64,000 bases of DNA. Source: Butyrivibrio sp. GTDB taxonomy: Bacteria > Bacillota > Clostridia > Lachnospirales > Lachnospiraceae. Shown one piece after another: positions 18,046 through 26,422 of the stretch; the first letter of the stretch is position 1; every line of letters starts with the position of its first letter. A program made the position numbers and the translations under genes. The stretch covers positions 1-64,000 of the forward strand of contig JAFXTN010000006.1 of assembly GCA_017535785.1 (NCBI GenBank). Direction: 5' to 3'. The notes beneath the pieces were generated by a model that saw nothing but the letters and a program-made list of their open reading frames with translations, made no database searches and had not been told where the DNA came from.

Positions 18046-19146
18046 ATGAATAAGGTAAAGAGTATCTTTAGCCGAATAATGATCGCGGTAATGGTGTTTA
18101 TGGCTACTCTCGGATTACTGTCCGTAGAGGCATTTGCCAGAAACGCTGTGGATCTTAGCAAAAAAGGTTCACTTTCCGTAACATACAAATTTGGCGATGA
18201 CATGCTGTTTGACGGCGTACAATCTCATATTTATAAGATAGGCAGCGTTTCCGAAATTGGGGAATTTACTTTGGATCCGGATTATGCCAATCTTACTGAT
18301 ATTTCCATCAATTCCATCAATGACCCTTCCAAGGCACAGGGACAGTGGAAGCAGGTGCTGGATGCGGTAAGACCTACAGCTATATTACAGCACCAACCTT
18401 CTTATACATCTGTTTCACAGAATGGTAAGGCGGTATTTACGGGGATTGAATTGGGATTATATCTCATTGAAACAGAGGATGTTATAAAGGATGATTGCAG
18501 ATATGTATTTTCATCATTCCTTGTAACCGTTCCTCAGCTCGGAGACGATGATGAGTGGATCTATGACGGCGCTCAGTATATTTCCGAAGCAACAGCTAAA
18601 TGTGAGAAATATGACATAGATCGTGAGGTTGAATTTGAACTCCACAAGAGATGGAATGATTCAGGCAATGAAAATGTCAGACCTACATCTATTTCAGTAC
18701 GCATAAGAAGAAACGGCGAAGATTATAAGAGAGTAACATTAAATAGTGATAACGGCTGGTCCTACGAATGGAAGGACAAGCCCGGATATATATGGGAGTT
18801 CGAGGAGACTATAGAGGGAAATAATCCTTATTCGGTTTCTGTAACTAGAACTGAAAACGCTGATGGGTTGATGGTTGTTTATACTATGACCAATACCTAT
18901 ACCGGCACGACTCCTCCTCCGCCGGGAACACCCCCGAACACTCCGCCCGGAACACCTCCGAGCACACCGCCCGGACCACCGCAGTTTCCTGATGTTCTCG
19001 GAGCTATAAGAGAACTTCCCGCGGTATTGGGTGCAAGGAGACTTCCTCAGACAGGTCAGCTTTGGTGGCCGCTCCCGATTCTTTTGATCGCCGGTATAAT
19101 TTTCATCGTTAAGGGAATCAGAAAAAATAATATACTGAGGAAATGA
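18046..19146 (+). CDS. Minor pilin or pilus base protein with LPQTG anchor
   Basis: These 366 residues start with a signal peptide (cleavage near AFA, about 28). A pilin-like domain follows (about 35-190), then a Cna-B domain (about 198-285: FELHKRWNDSG to MTNTYTGT). A proline-rich linker of PPGTPP-type repeats lies at about 288-310, and LPQTG near 333 precedes a helix and basic tail. The proline linker before the anchor is typical of base pilins that connect the shaft to the wall. The stop overlaps the start of the next sortase gene (ATGA). Confidence 0.88.
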   Translation: MNKVKSIFSRIMIAVMVFMATLGLLSVEAFARNAVDLSKKGSLSVTYKFGDDMLFDGVQSHIYKIGSVSEIGEFTLDPDYANLTDISINSINDPSKAQGQWKQVLDAVRPTAILQHQPSYTSVSQNGKAVFTGIELGLYLIETEDVIKDDCRYVFSSFLVTVPQLGDDDEWIYDGAQYISEATAKCEKYDIDREVEFELHKRWNDSGNENVRPTSISVRIRRNGEDYKRVTLNSDNGWSYEWKDKPGYIWEFEETIEGNNPYSVSVTRTENADGLMVVYTMTNTYTGTTPPPPGTPPNTPPGTPPSTPPGPPQFPDVLGAIRELPAVLGARRLPQTGQLWWPLPILLIAGIIFIVKGIRKNNILRK

Positions 19147-19796
19147 GCATGAAGAAATATTCCGGATACATCTACATAGCGATAGGAATAATCCTGATAT
19201 GCGCTGCAGCTTTTTTGATAAGGCATAACTTCAATGAGAGCGCTGAGGCCGGAGAAGCCTCGGATGAACTTCTTGAGGGAGTTGTTGAGCAGATGCCGGG
19301 AATGGTCCTTGAATCCGACGAATCAGGCGACATGCCGGTTGTTGACATAGACGGCAGGAGTTTTATCGGAACGGTTGAAATACCGAGTCTTGGTCTTTTG
19401 CTTCCTATTCAGAGCGAATGGGGCAAAGATAATGCCAAAGTATCCGTATGTCGATATAAGGGTTCTGTTTATGAGAACGATCTCATAATAGCGGGACATA
19501 ATTATGTTGAGCATTTCGGAAAGCTTAATCAGCTTGCGACCGGTGACGAAGTCATAATCACCGATATGAACGGAAAGAGCTTTTATTTTGAGGTTACCAA
19601 TATGGAAACGCTCGGATCTTACGATACGGAAGAGATGGAAGCGGGAGATTGGGATCTGACTCTTTTTACCTGTACAATCGGTGGTGCCAATCGTGTTACC
19701 GTGCGCTGCGAATCGACCGGAAAGACATCCGAAACGGGAACAGTTCCCGATGTTATTGATGCTGCGGAAAAAAGTAAGCATATAAGGAAAAAATAA
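19143..19796 (+). CDS. Second sortase, probable anchoring enzyme
   Basis: These 217 residues have one N-terminal membrane helix (about 7-25) and a sortase domain (about 68-200). The histidine is in IIAGHNYVEHFG near 119, the cysteine in TLFTCTIGG near 177, and the arginine in NRVTVRCE. The lack of a C-terminal helix and the active-site context separate it from the class C enzyme, and it looks nearer to class D/E or B. It probably attaches the finished pilus to the wall. ATG 19143 overlaps the previous stop by 4 bp; ATG 19149 is an alternative. Confidence 0.88.
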   Translation: MSMKKYSGYIYIAIGIILICAAAFLIRHNFNESAEAGEASDELLEGVVEQMPGMVLESDESGDMPVVDIDGRSFIGTVEIPSLGLLLPIQSEWGKDNAKVSVCRYKGSVYENDLIIAGHNYVEHFGKLNQLATGDEVIITDMNGKSFYFEVTNMETLGSYDTEEMEAGDWDLTLFTCTIGGANRVTVRCESTGKTSETGTVPDVIDAAEKSKHIRKK

Positions 19797-19808
19797 AGAA
19801 CTTATTAA

Positions 19809-19859
19809 ATCGGCTTTTAGGTTGCCCTCTGAGTTATCGGAGGCCTTCCAAAAGCCGAT
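19809..19859 (+). terminator. Probable terminator of the pilus operon
   Basis: ATCGGCTTTT (19809-19818) pairs with AAAAGCCGAT (19850-19859), and CCTC/GAGG pairs inside. The tail is ATATTTATATA rather than a pure T-tract, so efficiency is uncertain. Confidence 0.6.
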
Positions 19860-19905
19860 ATATTTATATATAAGAAAATTGCTTTATTGTTTTTTTATAG
19901 AATAA

Positions 19906-19932
19906 TTAGCACTCGTATGTGGACAGTGCTAA
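19906..19932 (+). promoter_or_regulatory. CIRCE element (HrcA operator)
   Basis: TTAGCACTC, nine bases, then CAGTGCTAA. This is the classic CIRCE inverted repeat with a single change in the right arm, where the consensus is GAGTGCTAA. HrcA binds CIRCE and represses chaperone operons until heat or protein stress. Here it overlaps the -35 box of the promoter for mecA instead of groESL or dnaK. Confidence 0.88.
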
Positions 19933-19948
19933 TGAATTACACTATAAT
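19920..19948 (+). promoter_or_regulatory. SigA promoter of mecA
   Basis: TGGACA (19920-19925), exactly 17 bp, then TATAAT (19943-19948). The -35 hexamer lies inside the right part of CIRCE, so bound HrcA would block RNA polymerase. Confidence 0.82.
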
Positions 19949-19986
19949 TACAGTACAGAAAGAATCATGAAAGGAGATGATGCGTT

Positions 19987-20757
19987 GTGATTATAGTAAA
20001 GATGAATGACACAACAGTTGAATGCAGTATTGCCGCATCAGAACTTCATGAAATAGGTCTTACTCCTGAGGCGGTAATAAACGGAGCGGAGAACACCACT
20101 TCTTTCTTTGCTCAGCTCGGAAAAGAGGTAGGAGAGCAGCTTGACTACAATCCCGAGACAGAAGTTATGATGATGAGCAAAAATATCATGATGGACGGAA
20201 GTGTGCGCATTTTCGCCGTTAAGATGACCAATGATGATATCAAAAAGGCTTCCGAGAGGATTCGCGGAGCCGCACTTACGGTGCTTAATACTCTGACCAG
20301 AGAGAGGATCGAGGAGATCCTTGCCAAGACGGGAAGAGATAAGGGCGTTGCTTTTAATGAGGTGATAACCAAGGTTTCCGATACGATCAACAAGATCTAC
20401 GGCCGCGATGAGGCGGAGCAGGACGAATCGGCTCCCAAGGCTAAATATCAACCTCTTTCTGAATATGCGAGATACATGTTGGAATTTGATACCCTTGAGG
20501 AAGCGGAGAGATTTTCCAAGGTTGTGCAGAAACTTCCCATTGTTGATTCTGTTTTGTACAAATACAGCGGAATGTATTACATTTTGGCGGGACTTATGTC
20601 CGCAAGGGAAGAGATAATCTATGATATGAGGAGAGCCGGAGTCGAGTATTCCAATATTCTTCTCGTAAACGCCCCCGAGGCAATGTTTATTGAGGAACAG
20701 GGCGAATTGATCATAGACAGCGACGCGATCGTCCACTTGGCAGACCTCACGAGATAA
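19987..20757 (+). CDS. mecA: Adaptor protein MecA
   Basis: These 256 residues have a MecA N-terminal domain (about 1-85) that starts with MIIVKMNDTTVEC, a linker with an acidic patch (about 140-155), and a C-terminal domain (about 160-250, from FDTLEEAERF). MecA hands substrates to the ClpC unfoldase and drives its assembly. The length is near that of Bacillus MecA. The start is GTG 19987 with AAGGAG ten bases upstream. The CIRCE-controlled promoter ties it to the heat-shock regulon. A gene for an arginase-fold enzyme follows 7 bp after the stop. Confidence 0.9.
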   Translation: MIIVKMNDTTVECSIAASELHEIGLTPEAVINGAENTTSFFAQLGKEVGEQLDYNPETEVMMMSKNIMMDGSVRIFAVKMTNDDIKKASERIRGAALTVLNTLTRERIEEILAKTGRDKGVAFNEVITKVSDTINKIYGRDEAEQDESAPKAKYQPLSEYARYMLEFDTLEEAERFSKVVQKLPIVDSVLYKYSGMYYILAGLMSAREEIIYDMRRAGVEYSNILLVNAPEAMFIEEQGELIIDSDAIVHLADLTR

Positions 20758-20764
20758 GGACAGG

Positions 20765-21550
20765 ATGAACGGCAAGATTACTGTATTTAATTTTTCAGGT
20801 GTTTATGAACAAGAGAGCTTTTATCGAGGCGATAAAAGCTCTTGTTTTTGTGTGCCCGGGGCAGTCTCGTTGCTAGATATGAAGGACGTTCCCGGCACGA
20901 ATTGCATGTGCGACGACAGCGCGGTTTTGGAGATAAAAGATAGGATAAATGCCTTGTGCGGCGAAGCTTTTGCGGATGCCGACGACTTCTTAAACGGCGT
21001 GCACTTCATTGATTCCGGCAACTATCATTACATGTCTTACATTCTTTTATCCATGATAAAAGAGCCTTTTTCTCTGGTCGTTTTTGACCATCATCCCGAC
21101 ATGCAGCCGCCCAGATTCGGAGATATCTTATCCTGCGGCGGATGGGTGCTAAAGGTCCTTCAGGACAATCCGAATGTTAGAGATGTTCACGTGATCGGCG
21201 CGGACGAGAAGCTTATTTCGGAGCTCGATGAGGAGGATAAAAAGAGAGTTTCTTTTTATACTTTAGATGACATTAAAACAGGCCTTCCAAAGACCGAGTA
21301 TCCGGTTTATCTCTCGGTTGATAAGGATGTTGTTAGAAGAGATGAACTTATCACAAACTGGGATCAGGGCGAGATGGAAGCAGAAGACCTTATTTCGAGG
21401 GTAAAAGAGCTTGCTAATGCCCCGGACAGAAGGCTTATCGGGATCGATATCTGCGGAGAATGCGCTTTGGATCAGGAAGGTATCGATGTCGGTGCTGCTA
21501 TAGCAGGAAATGATGAGTTTAATGCTAAAGTGCTTGAGTTATTTAAATAA
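20765..21550 (+). CDS. Arginase/agmatinase-fold metalloenzyme
   Basis: These 261 residues carry ureohydrolase metal-site motifs: FDHHPDMQ (about 108-115), LSVDKDV (near 190) and IGIDICGE near 225. Family members hydrolyse guanidino or formimino groups, but the sequence is divergent and the substrate is unknown. It is probably co-transcribed with mecA (7-bp gap), which is an odd pairing for an arginase-like enzyme. A bidirectional terminator lies directly after the stop. Confidence 0.82.
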   Translation: MNGKITVFNFSGVYEQESFYRGDKSSCFCVPGAVSLLDMKDVPGTNCMCDDSAVLEIKDRINALCGEAFADADDFLNGVHFIDSGNYHYMSYILLSMIKEPFSLVVFDHHPDMQPPRFGDILSCGGWVLKVLQDNPNVRDVHVIGADEKLISELDEEDKKRVSFYTLDDIKTGLPKTEYPVYLSVDKDVVRRDELITNWDQGEMEAEDLISRVKELANAPDRRLIGIDICGECALDQEGIDVGAAIAGNDEFNAKVLELFK

Positions 21551-21592
21551 AAAAGGCGGTAGGCTGAAGTTTCTTTCAGCCTGCCGCTTATC
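21549..21592. terminator. Bidirectional terminator
   Basis: GGCGGTAGGCTGAA pairs with TTTCAGCCTGCCGC, flanked by an A-run on the left. It separates the convergent arginase-like and methyltransferase genes and could serve both. Confidence 0.8.
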
Positions 21593-21595
21593 ATT

Positions 21596-22204
21596 TTATG
21601 CATGTTCCCATTTATATATAACTGTCTCATACTGCTTTACGTCGTCAAAAAGTCTTTCCTTTTCAATGAGTCCGTGTTCCAAGACCTCATCCGCACAAAC
21701 GGGATTGTGCAGGATGATCCAGAAAGGATCGGATCTTTTGTACAGTATCCTTCGTAAAACCCTGTTCATCACCTCTCGGTTAAAGGGGTTAAAGAAGTAA
21801 AAGACATTAAAATTTTCATAGCCGTTGTATCTGCAAGCATCTCCCCTGATGACCTTGACTCTTCTCTGCAGATTGAGCTTTTTCATATTCTTTTCGGCGA
21901 TCTTAGCAAGGTCCGATGAATACTCAAGTCCTGCGATATCACCAAACGGAAAATAGCTCGCATCTCTTAAAAATGCGCCCTTTCCGCAACCGATGTCCAA
22001 CAGCTTCTTGCTGCAATCAACGTCCAAACAATCCAAGATTTCTTCTGCGTGTTTATCATCCGTCTTGGAGTAACCGTGAAGTACGCCTCCGGATTCCTCG
22101 ATGAGAGACAAGTCGCGCATGGTAAAATCAATACCTCTTATTCTTTCCCCAAGGTATTGAACGAGGTACTTGGCATACCTCCTGTACTTGTAGTAATTAA
22201 ACAT
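21596..22204 (-). CDS. Class I SAM-dependent methyltransferase
   Basis: These 202 residues carry motif I LLDIGCGKGAFL near 90, the acidic end of beta2 in GLEYSSD, and a post-I region VIRGDACRY. The rest is a Rossmann methyltransferase core. The fold is clear but the substrate is not; the phrase YFFNPFNREVM resembles small-molecule methyltransferases. GGAGGG lies just upstream of the start codon. It is a single gene with the tRNA cluster upstream. Confidence 0.85.
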   Translation of the reverse strand: MFNYYKYRRYAKYLVQYLGERIRGIDFTMRDLSLIEESGGVLHGYSKTDDKHAEEILDCLDVDCSKKLLDIGCGKGAFLRDASYFPFGDIAGLEYSSDLAKIAEKNMKKLNLQRRVKVIRGDACRYNGYENFNVFYFFNPFNREVMNRVLRRILYKRSDPFWIILHNPVCADEVLEHGLIEKERLFDDVKQYETVIYKWEHA

Positions 22205-22356
22205 CTCTTTCCCTCCATTTATTACTTAAGCGTTAATCAATTCTCCTTCCGATAATATATGATCCCCACACCATTATACTAAATAAGCACACATTAATGC
22301 AAATAAATGCAACAAAGTGTTAACAAATTTTCACGATGACCGATCGCGAATACGTA

Positions 22357-22385
22357 GCTGCAGGGGTTCAAGTCCATCTTTCGCA
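22357..22385 (+). pseudogene. tRNA 3'-end relic
   Basis: GGGGTTCAAGTCCATCTTTC, then GCAC, resembles the T-arm and acceptor 3' strand of the nearby tRNA-Leu but on the opposite strand, with no intact 5' half. It lies convergent to tRNA-Leu 22432-22516, with only a terminator between them. The same arrangement is mirrored at 30379-30596. Confidence 0.55.
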
Positions 22386-22388
22386 CGA

Positions 22389-22423
22389 ATGAAAAAAGGA
22401 CCAACTCTTTCGAGTTGATCCCT
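22389..22423 (-). terminator. Terminator of tRNA-Leu(AAG)
   Basis: On the minus strand, a stem of about 10 bp containing AACTC/GAGTT with a GAAA loop is followed by six T. It lies nine bases after the tRNA 3' end. Confidence 0.8.
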
Positions 22424-22431
22424 TTTGATCG

Positions 22432-22516
22432 TGCGGAAGATGGGACTTGAACCCACACGACATAAACAGTCACAAGATCCTTAGTCTTGCTCGTCTGCCA
22501 ATTCCGACACTTCCGC
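22432..22516 (-). tRNA. tRNA-Leu, anticodon AAG
   Basis: The 85-nt type II cloverleaf has acceptor GCGGAAG/CTTCCGC, anticodon stem CAAGA/TCTTG with loop CTAAGGA (anticodon AAG), a long variable arm, and T-loop TTCAAGT. No CCA is encoded. It is identical in every base to the copy at 30379-30463, which lies in the opposite orientation. Confidence 0.93.
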
Positions 22517-22572
22517 ATATATGCGCCCTTTAAAGGGCTTATGAACTTCACCATTGCACCGGAAAGCTCCAG

Positions 22573-22655
22573 TGCAGGAGAAGGGACTTGAACCCTCATG
22601 TTGTTGCCAACACATGGACCTGAACCATGCGCGTCTGCCATTCCGCCACTCCTGC
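22573..22655 (-). tRNA. tRNA-Leu, anticodon CAG
   Basis: The 83-nt type II tRNA has acceptor GCAGGAG/CTCCTGC, anticodon stem CATGG/CCATG, and loop TTCAGGT giving CAG. A long variable arm and T-loop TTCAAGT are present. It lies 56 bp upstream of tRNA-Leu(AAG) in the same orientation, so the two are probably one transcript. Confidence 0.93.
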
Positions 22656-22748
22656 AAGCAACGTAGTTAATGATACCCACTTTTTAGGGCTCTGTCAAGA
22701 GGTTTACCTGCATAAACAGATAAGAGTACCACGCTGCGTTTTTTCTTT

Positions 22749-23081
22749 TTATAACATAGTCAGTTTATCAACGAAGACGCACAATTTACCCATAACATCT
22801 CTGCTTTCCTTGTAACTGAAAGCCATGAATATTCCTCCGATAAACATTGCTATTCCGATGATATCGACAAAAAGTACGTTAGCTACGATTCCGGCTGAGA
22901 AAATAACACATGCACAAACAAAGATCCCCATAGTAGCGATGATCTTTCTGAGCATTTCATGCTGCAGTATATCTACATGAAGTCCGATCTCTTCCTTTTC
23001 CTGTTCAACTTCTTCCTCGGATAGAACGTCAAAGTCAAGTTTTTCAAAGTGTCTGATGTAGTCTCTGAATCTTTTTTCCAA
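22749..23081 (-). CDS. Small two-helix membrane protein
   Basis: About 110 residues hold an acidic cytoplasmic N-terminal part (about 1-45), then two hydrophobic helices separated by a short turn (about 47-65 and 70-88), and a short tail. The annotated start is uncertain. GTG 23090 overlaps the GGAGG Shine-Dalgarno, whereas TTG 23081 lies at a correct distance, so TTG is chosen. I do not recognise the family. It is divergent from the sensor kinase gene, with about 55 bp between them. Confidence 0.65.
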   Translation of the reverse strand: MEKRFRDYIRHFEKLDFDVLSEEEVEQEKEEIGLHVDILQHEMLRKIIATMGIFVCACVIFSAGIVANVLFVDIIGIAMFIGGIFMAFSYKESRDVMGKLCVFVDKLTML

Positions 23082-23137
23082 AGCATTCACCTCCTTGAAT
23101 ATACGCTAGTCTAAAATCATGTGATAAAATAGTCTCT

Positions 23138-24706
23138 ATGAAAAAGAAACTAATTATACTATACATGTTTTTCGTAATAATTCCACTGGTAATAATGGAT
23201 GCGGTCGTGATAGGCGGTATTGTGCGTACCGAAAGGACCAAGTCATTACATGAGATGGAAAGTGTCGCAAACGCCGTTAAATACACGTGTCAGCAAGAGG
23301 TTGAGTCGGCTGCGAGACTTGCTCGAAGCATCTATACCAGCAGATACATATTTAATTACATGAACAGAAAGTTTTCGTCTCCGCTCGAGTATTTTGAAAC
23401 TTACAAAGAGTTTTTTGACGATACTCTTATTAATGTTGTTGCCGGACAGAGTGATGTTAATTACGTTATCTATGTCGACAATGATACTATAGTAAACGGC
23501 TCACAGTTCCAGAAGATTGAAAAGGCTAAGGGACAGCCCTGGTACTTATACTCCAAAAACACCGGCCTTGAAATGGGATTGTATTTCTACTATGGAAGAA
23601 ATATTGCCAATACAACAGAGAGCGCGAGAAGAGTATATTTTATAAAGACGCTCGATTATTTCGATCACGATTCTAAGAATGTTCTTTTGATAAACCTTGA
23701 TTACACCAAGTTCAACATGCTCCTTGGCAACATGAACTACGATCTTGCAGCCTATGTGTGCGACAATGACAGGATTCTTTTTTCCAATAAAAAGGATTCC
23801 AATATCGCACAGCCTTTCAGAAAGGTTTCGGAGCTTACCAACATCGGATACACTGCGGACATGCAGATCTACAATCAGCAGCTCAAGATCCATGTCATCG
23901 ATAACGGACAGAGTAGGGCGGCATGGCTCAAGAACTGGGGATGGCAGCTCATCGTCCTCGGACTTATAAACGTAGTCCTCCCCGCAGCGCTCATAACAAG
24001 GATCAACAGGATCGCGTACAGCTACAAATTAAGAGAGCAGGAGATGGTACTCACCAGGCAGCACGCTGAGCTCCATGCACTGCACAGTCAGATCAACCCG
24101 CATTTTCTTTTTAATGCGCTTGAAAGTCTACGAATGCACAGTATCATAAAAAAAGAGTCCGAGACCGCGTACATGATCGAGAAGCTTGCCAAGCTCCAAC
24201 GCCAGTATACGGAATGGGATCAGGACAACGTTACGATCGACCAGGAGCTTGAATTTGTCGAGAACTATCTTGAGCTTCAGAAGTACAGATTCGGAGACAG
24301 ACTTTCATATTCATTGGAAGCCGACGAGAACTGCCGCGAGTACAAAGTGCCAAAGCTCACGCTCGTTACTTTTGTTGAGAATGCGTGCGTTCACGGAATT
24401 GAGAGTAAGATCACGAACGGATGGATCTTCCTTAGAATATATGAAAAAGATGATATGCTATATATCGAAGTCGAGGATACCGGAAACGGAATGCCGGAGG
24501 AGGATGCCAAAAAGCTTCTTGATTCAATGCGAAACGCAAGCATAGACATGCTCCAGCAAAAGGGGAGAGTCGGTGTTATCAACGCCTCGCTTCGACTTAA
24601 GATGGTGACGGATAATAAGACGATGTTCGATATCGATTCGGAAGAGGGCATCGGAACGATCGTCACGATCAAGATACCCACTGAATGCTTGAAAGGAATT
24701 TTTTAA
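23138..24706 (+). CDS. Sensor histidine kinase, YesM type
   Basis: These 522 residues have an N-terminal membrane helix (about 4-28), an extracytoplasmic sensor region (about 30-270), and a second helix (about 272-292). The His_kinase domain has LHSQINPHFLFNALESLR, where the histidine is the phosphorylation site. The ATPase domain has FVENACVHG and VEDTGNGMP. YesM kinases usually sense or respond to extracellular oligosaccharides. The response regulator starts 3 bp after its stop, and a sugar importer follows. Confidence 0.93.
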   Translation: MKKKLIILYMFFVIIPLVIMDAVVIGGIVRTERTKSLHEMESVANAVKYTCQQEVESAARLARSIYTSRYIFNYMNRKFSSPLEYFETYKEFFDDTLINVVAGQSDVNYVIYVDNDTIVNGSQFQKIEKAKGQPWYLYSKNTGLEMGLYFYYGRNIANTTESARRVYFIKTLDYFDHDSKNVLLINLDYTKFNMLLGNMNYDLAAYVCDNDRILFSNKKDSNIAQPFRKVSELTNIGYTADMQIYNQQLKIHVIDNGQSRAAWLKNWGWQLIVLGLINVVLPAALITRINRIAYSYKLREQEMVLTRQHAELHALHSQINPHFLFNALESLRMHSIIKKESETAYMIEKLAKLQRQYTEWDQDNVTIDQELEFVENYLELQKYRFGDRLSYSLEADENCREYKVPKLTLVTFVENACVHGIESKITNGWIFLRIYEKDDMLYIEVEDTGNGMPEEDAKKLLDSMRNASIDMLQQKGRVGVINASLRLKMVTDNKTMFDIDSEEGIGTIVTIKIPTECLKGIF

Positions 24707-24709
24707 AGA

Positions 24710-26290
24710 ATGTTGAAAGTTTTACTTGTAGATGATGAGCCGTTTATATTGCAGGGACTTAAGGTCCTCCTTAACTGGGAAGAGGAGGGCTTTGAAGTAC
24801 ATACAGCGCTTGACGGCGTGAGTGCGCTTGAAGTTCTTGAGAAGGAAAAGATGGATCTTGTCATCGCTGACATCAAGATGCCCGGGATGAATGGGATCGA
24901 GCTTCTTAAGAGAATACGTGAGAGCGGAAACGATGTCTTTTTTGTCATCCTGAGCGGATACGCCGAGTTTACTTATGCGCAGGAAGCATTAAGATACCAC
25001 TGTAACGCTTACATATTAAAGCCTGTAGAAAAAGAGAGCCTTGAGGGCGTACTTAAAAAAGTCATCGAGAAAAATAAGGATAAAGAGATCGAGGCAAGCA
25101 GAAACAACAAGCTCGTCAAAGCCTTTTTTGAACAGAACTTAAGAGCGGCGTTTAGAGGAAAGCACAACGAAGATCACATAGGATATCTGACGGATAAGCT
25201 TCCCGACAACGGACAGATGCGCTACGTCGGCATCGAGCTTGACCTTAGCGCGGACAACGGCGATTACTTCGGTGATGAGAAGAACAGCGAGATCACCAAG
25301 CTTTACGACATCGCATCAGAGTATCTTGATGATTATTCTTATCTGCTTGTAAGAGACGGTTTCGGCGATGAGAACGTCTACGACATAGGATTTTTGTATC
25401 TCAATTATCTGGCAAAAGAGGAGCAGGAGAGCGATGAGGAGTATCTGGAAGAGATGCTCGAGCATTTAAAAAGAGTGAGTGCACTTCCTATAGTAATGCT
25501 TGTCGGAAGGACCGTAAGCGGTGTTGAGGCCATCTCAAAATCTTTTACCAGCGTGAGCATGCTCCATTCGCTCCACGGCTTCAGGGAAAAGAAGGACATC
25601 TACTTCTATGAAGAAGAGTATCAGATAACGGACAAGGGAATCCTTCTTTGCAAGAACAAGCTCGATGAGCTGATCTCCGCGATCGAACTTAATGAACAGG
25701 TCGAGATCAAGAAAAAGGTCGACGAGTTCCACAGCGAGATGAAGAAGACCGGAATCACCGGAAAGACAATGAACCTCAATATCAATTATCTTTTGTTCCA
25801 GCTCATCCACATCGCGACTGAGCAGGACAGCGAGGTCAACCAGGAAGAGATCTTAAGGCTCATTTCCGAGAATGCGTATGAGGAGGGCATCAAGAGAGGC
25901 TCCAAAACGCACCTTTACAGAATGGCCTGCGAGTATGGCGAGTATCTTTCACAGCTTCGCAAGAAGGAGTCCAAGGGAATCCTCGCCAAGGTTGAAGATG
26001 AGGTAAAAAGCAATTACGCAAGCAATATAACTCTAAAAGAACTCAGCGAAAAGTACTATGTAAACAGTGCTTATCTCGGACAGCTCTTTAGAAAAAAACA
26101 CGGATGCTCTTTTAAGGATTATCTCAACAGGCACAGGATCGATGAGGCCGCGATGCTCCTTAGAAAGACCGATGAAAAGATATATCTTATTGCCGAAAAG
26201 GTAGGCTACAAGGACGTTGATTACTTCGTGAACAAGTTCATTGAAGCCAAGGGCTGCACTCCTGCCAAGTACAGAAAACAGGAGTCATGA
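24710..26290 (+). CDS. Response regulator, YesN type (REC plus AraC)
   Basis: These 526 residues have a receiver domain (1-120) with the acidic pocket VDDEP, the phospho-aspartate in VIADIKMPG near 55, and the lysine in ILKPVE. The long linker (about 125-420) is typical of YesN. The AraC-type double helix-turn-helix lies at the C-terminus (about 425-524: LKELSEKYYVNSAYLGQLF and IAEKVGYKDVDYFVNKF). It probably activates the downstream importer, where a palindrome lies before the binding-protein gene. Confidence 0.93.
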   Translation: MLKVLLVDDEPFILQGLKVLLNWEEEGFEVHTALDGVSALEVLEKEKMDLVIADIKMPGMNGIELLKRIRESGNDVFFVILSGYAEFTYAQEALRYHCNAYILKPVEKESLEGVLKKVIEKNKDKEIEASRNNKLVKAFFEQNLRAAFRGKHNEDHIGYLTDKLPDNGQMRYVGIELDLSADNGDYFGDEKNSEITKLYDIASEYLDDYSYLLVRDGFGDENVYDIGFLYLNYLAKEEQESDEEYLEEMLEHLKRVSALPIVMLVGRTVSGVEAISKSFTSVSMLHSLHGFREKKDIYFYEEEYQITDKGILLCKNKLDELISAIELNEQVEIKKKVDEFHSEMKKTGITGKTMNLNINYLLFQLIHIATEQDSEVNQEEILRLISENAYEEGIKRGSKTHLYRMACEYGEYLSQLRKKESKGILAKVEDEVKSNYASNITLKELSEKYYVNSAYLGQLFRKKHGCSFKDYLNRHRIDEAAMLLRKTDEKIYLIAEKVGYKDVDYFVNKFIEAKGCTPAKYRKQES

Positions 26291-26363
26291 CAGTGAAAAA
26301 TTTATAAATTATGCAAAAATAGGGTTCTATAATTTGACCCACTTTTTTATATACTTCCTCCCA

Positions 26364-26406
26364 TGTTTTGATTGACATATTTTTATAAAATGGTCATATC
26401 AAAACA
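26364..26406 (+). promoter_or_regulatory. Palindromic operator and promoter region of the sugar importer
   Basis: TTTTGAT...ATCAAAA, with TGAC/GTCA inside, spans about 43 bp. It contains a consensus TTGACA at 26372-26377, but no good -10 box lies 17 bp further on (CATATC at 26395). The symmetry and the position just upstream of the ribosome binding site suggest a regulator site, with the adjacent YesN-type regulator as first candidate. Confidence 0.5.
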
Positions 26407-26422
26407 AGGAGGATTCTTTTTT

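Noticed and set aside
19143..19796. Second class C sortase
   Set aside because: It lacks the C-terminal helix and the class C context around the cysteine, so it is called an anchoring-type sortase.
22294..22680. Minus-strand open frame of 128 codons
   Set aside because: It runs through two tRNA genes and a terminator, so it is not coding.
26372..26422. Upstream in-frame start of the solute-binding protein
   Set aside because: It would place 17 residues before a textbook lipoprotein signal and lacks a ribosome site; ATG 26423 follows AAGGAGG.
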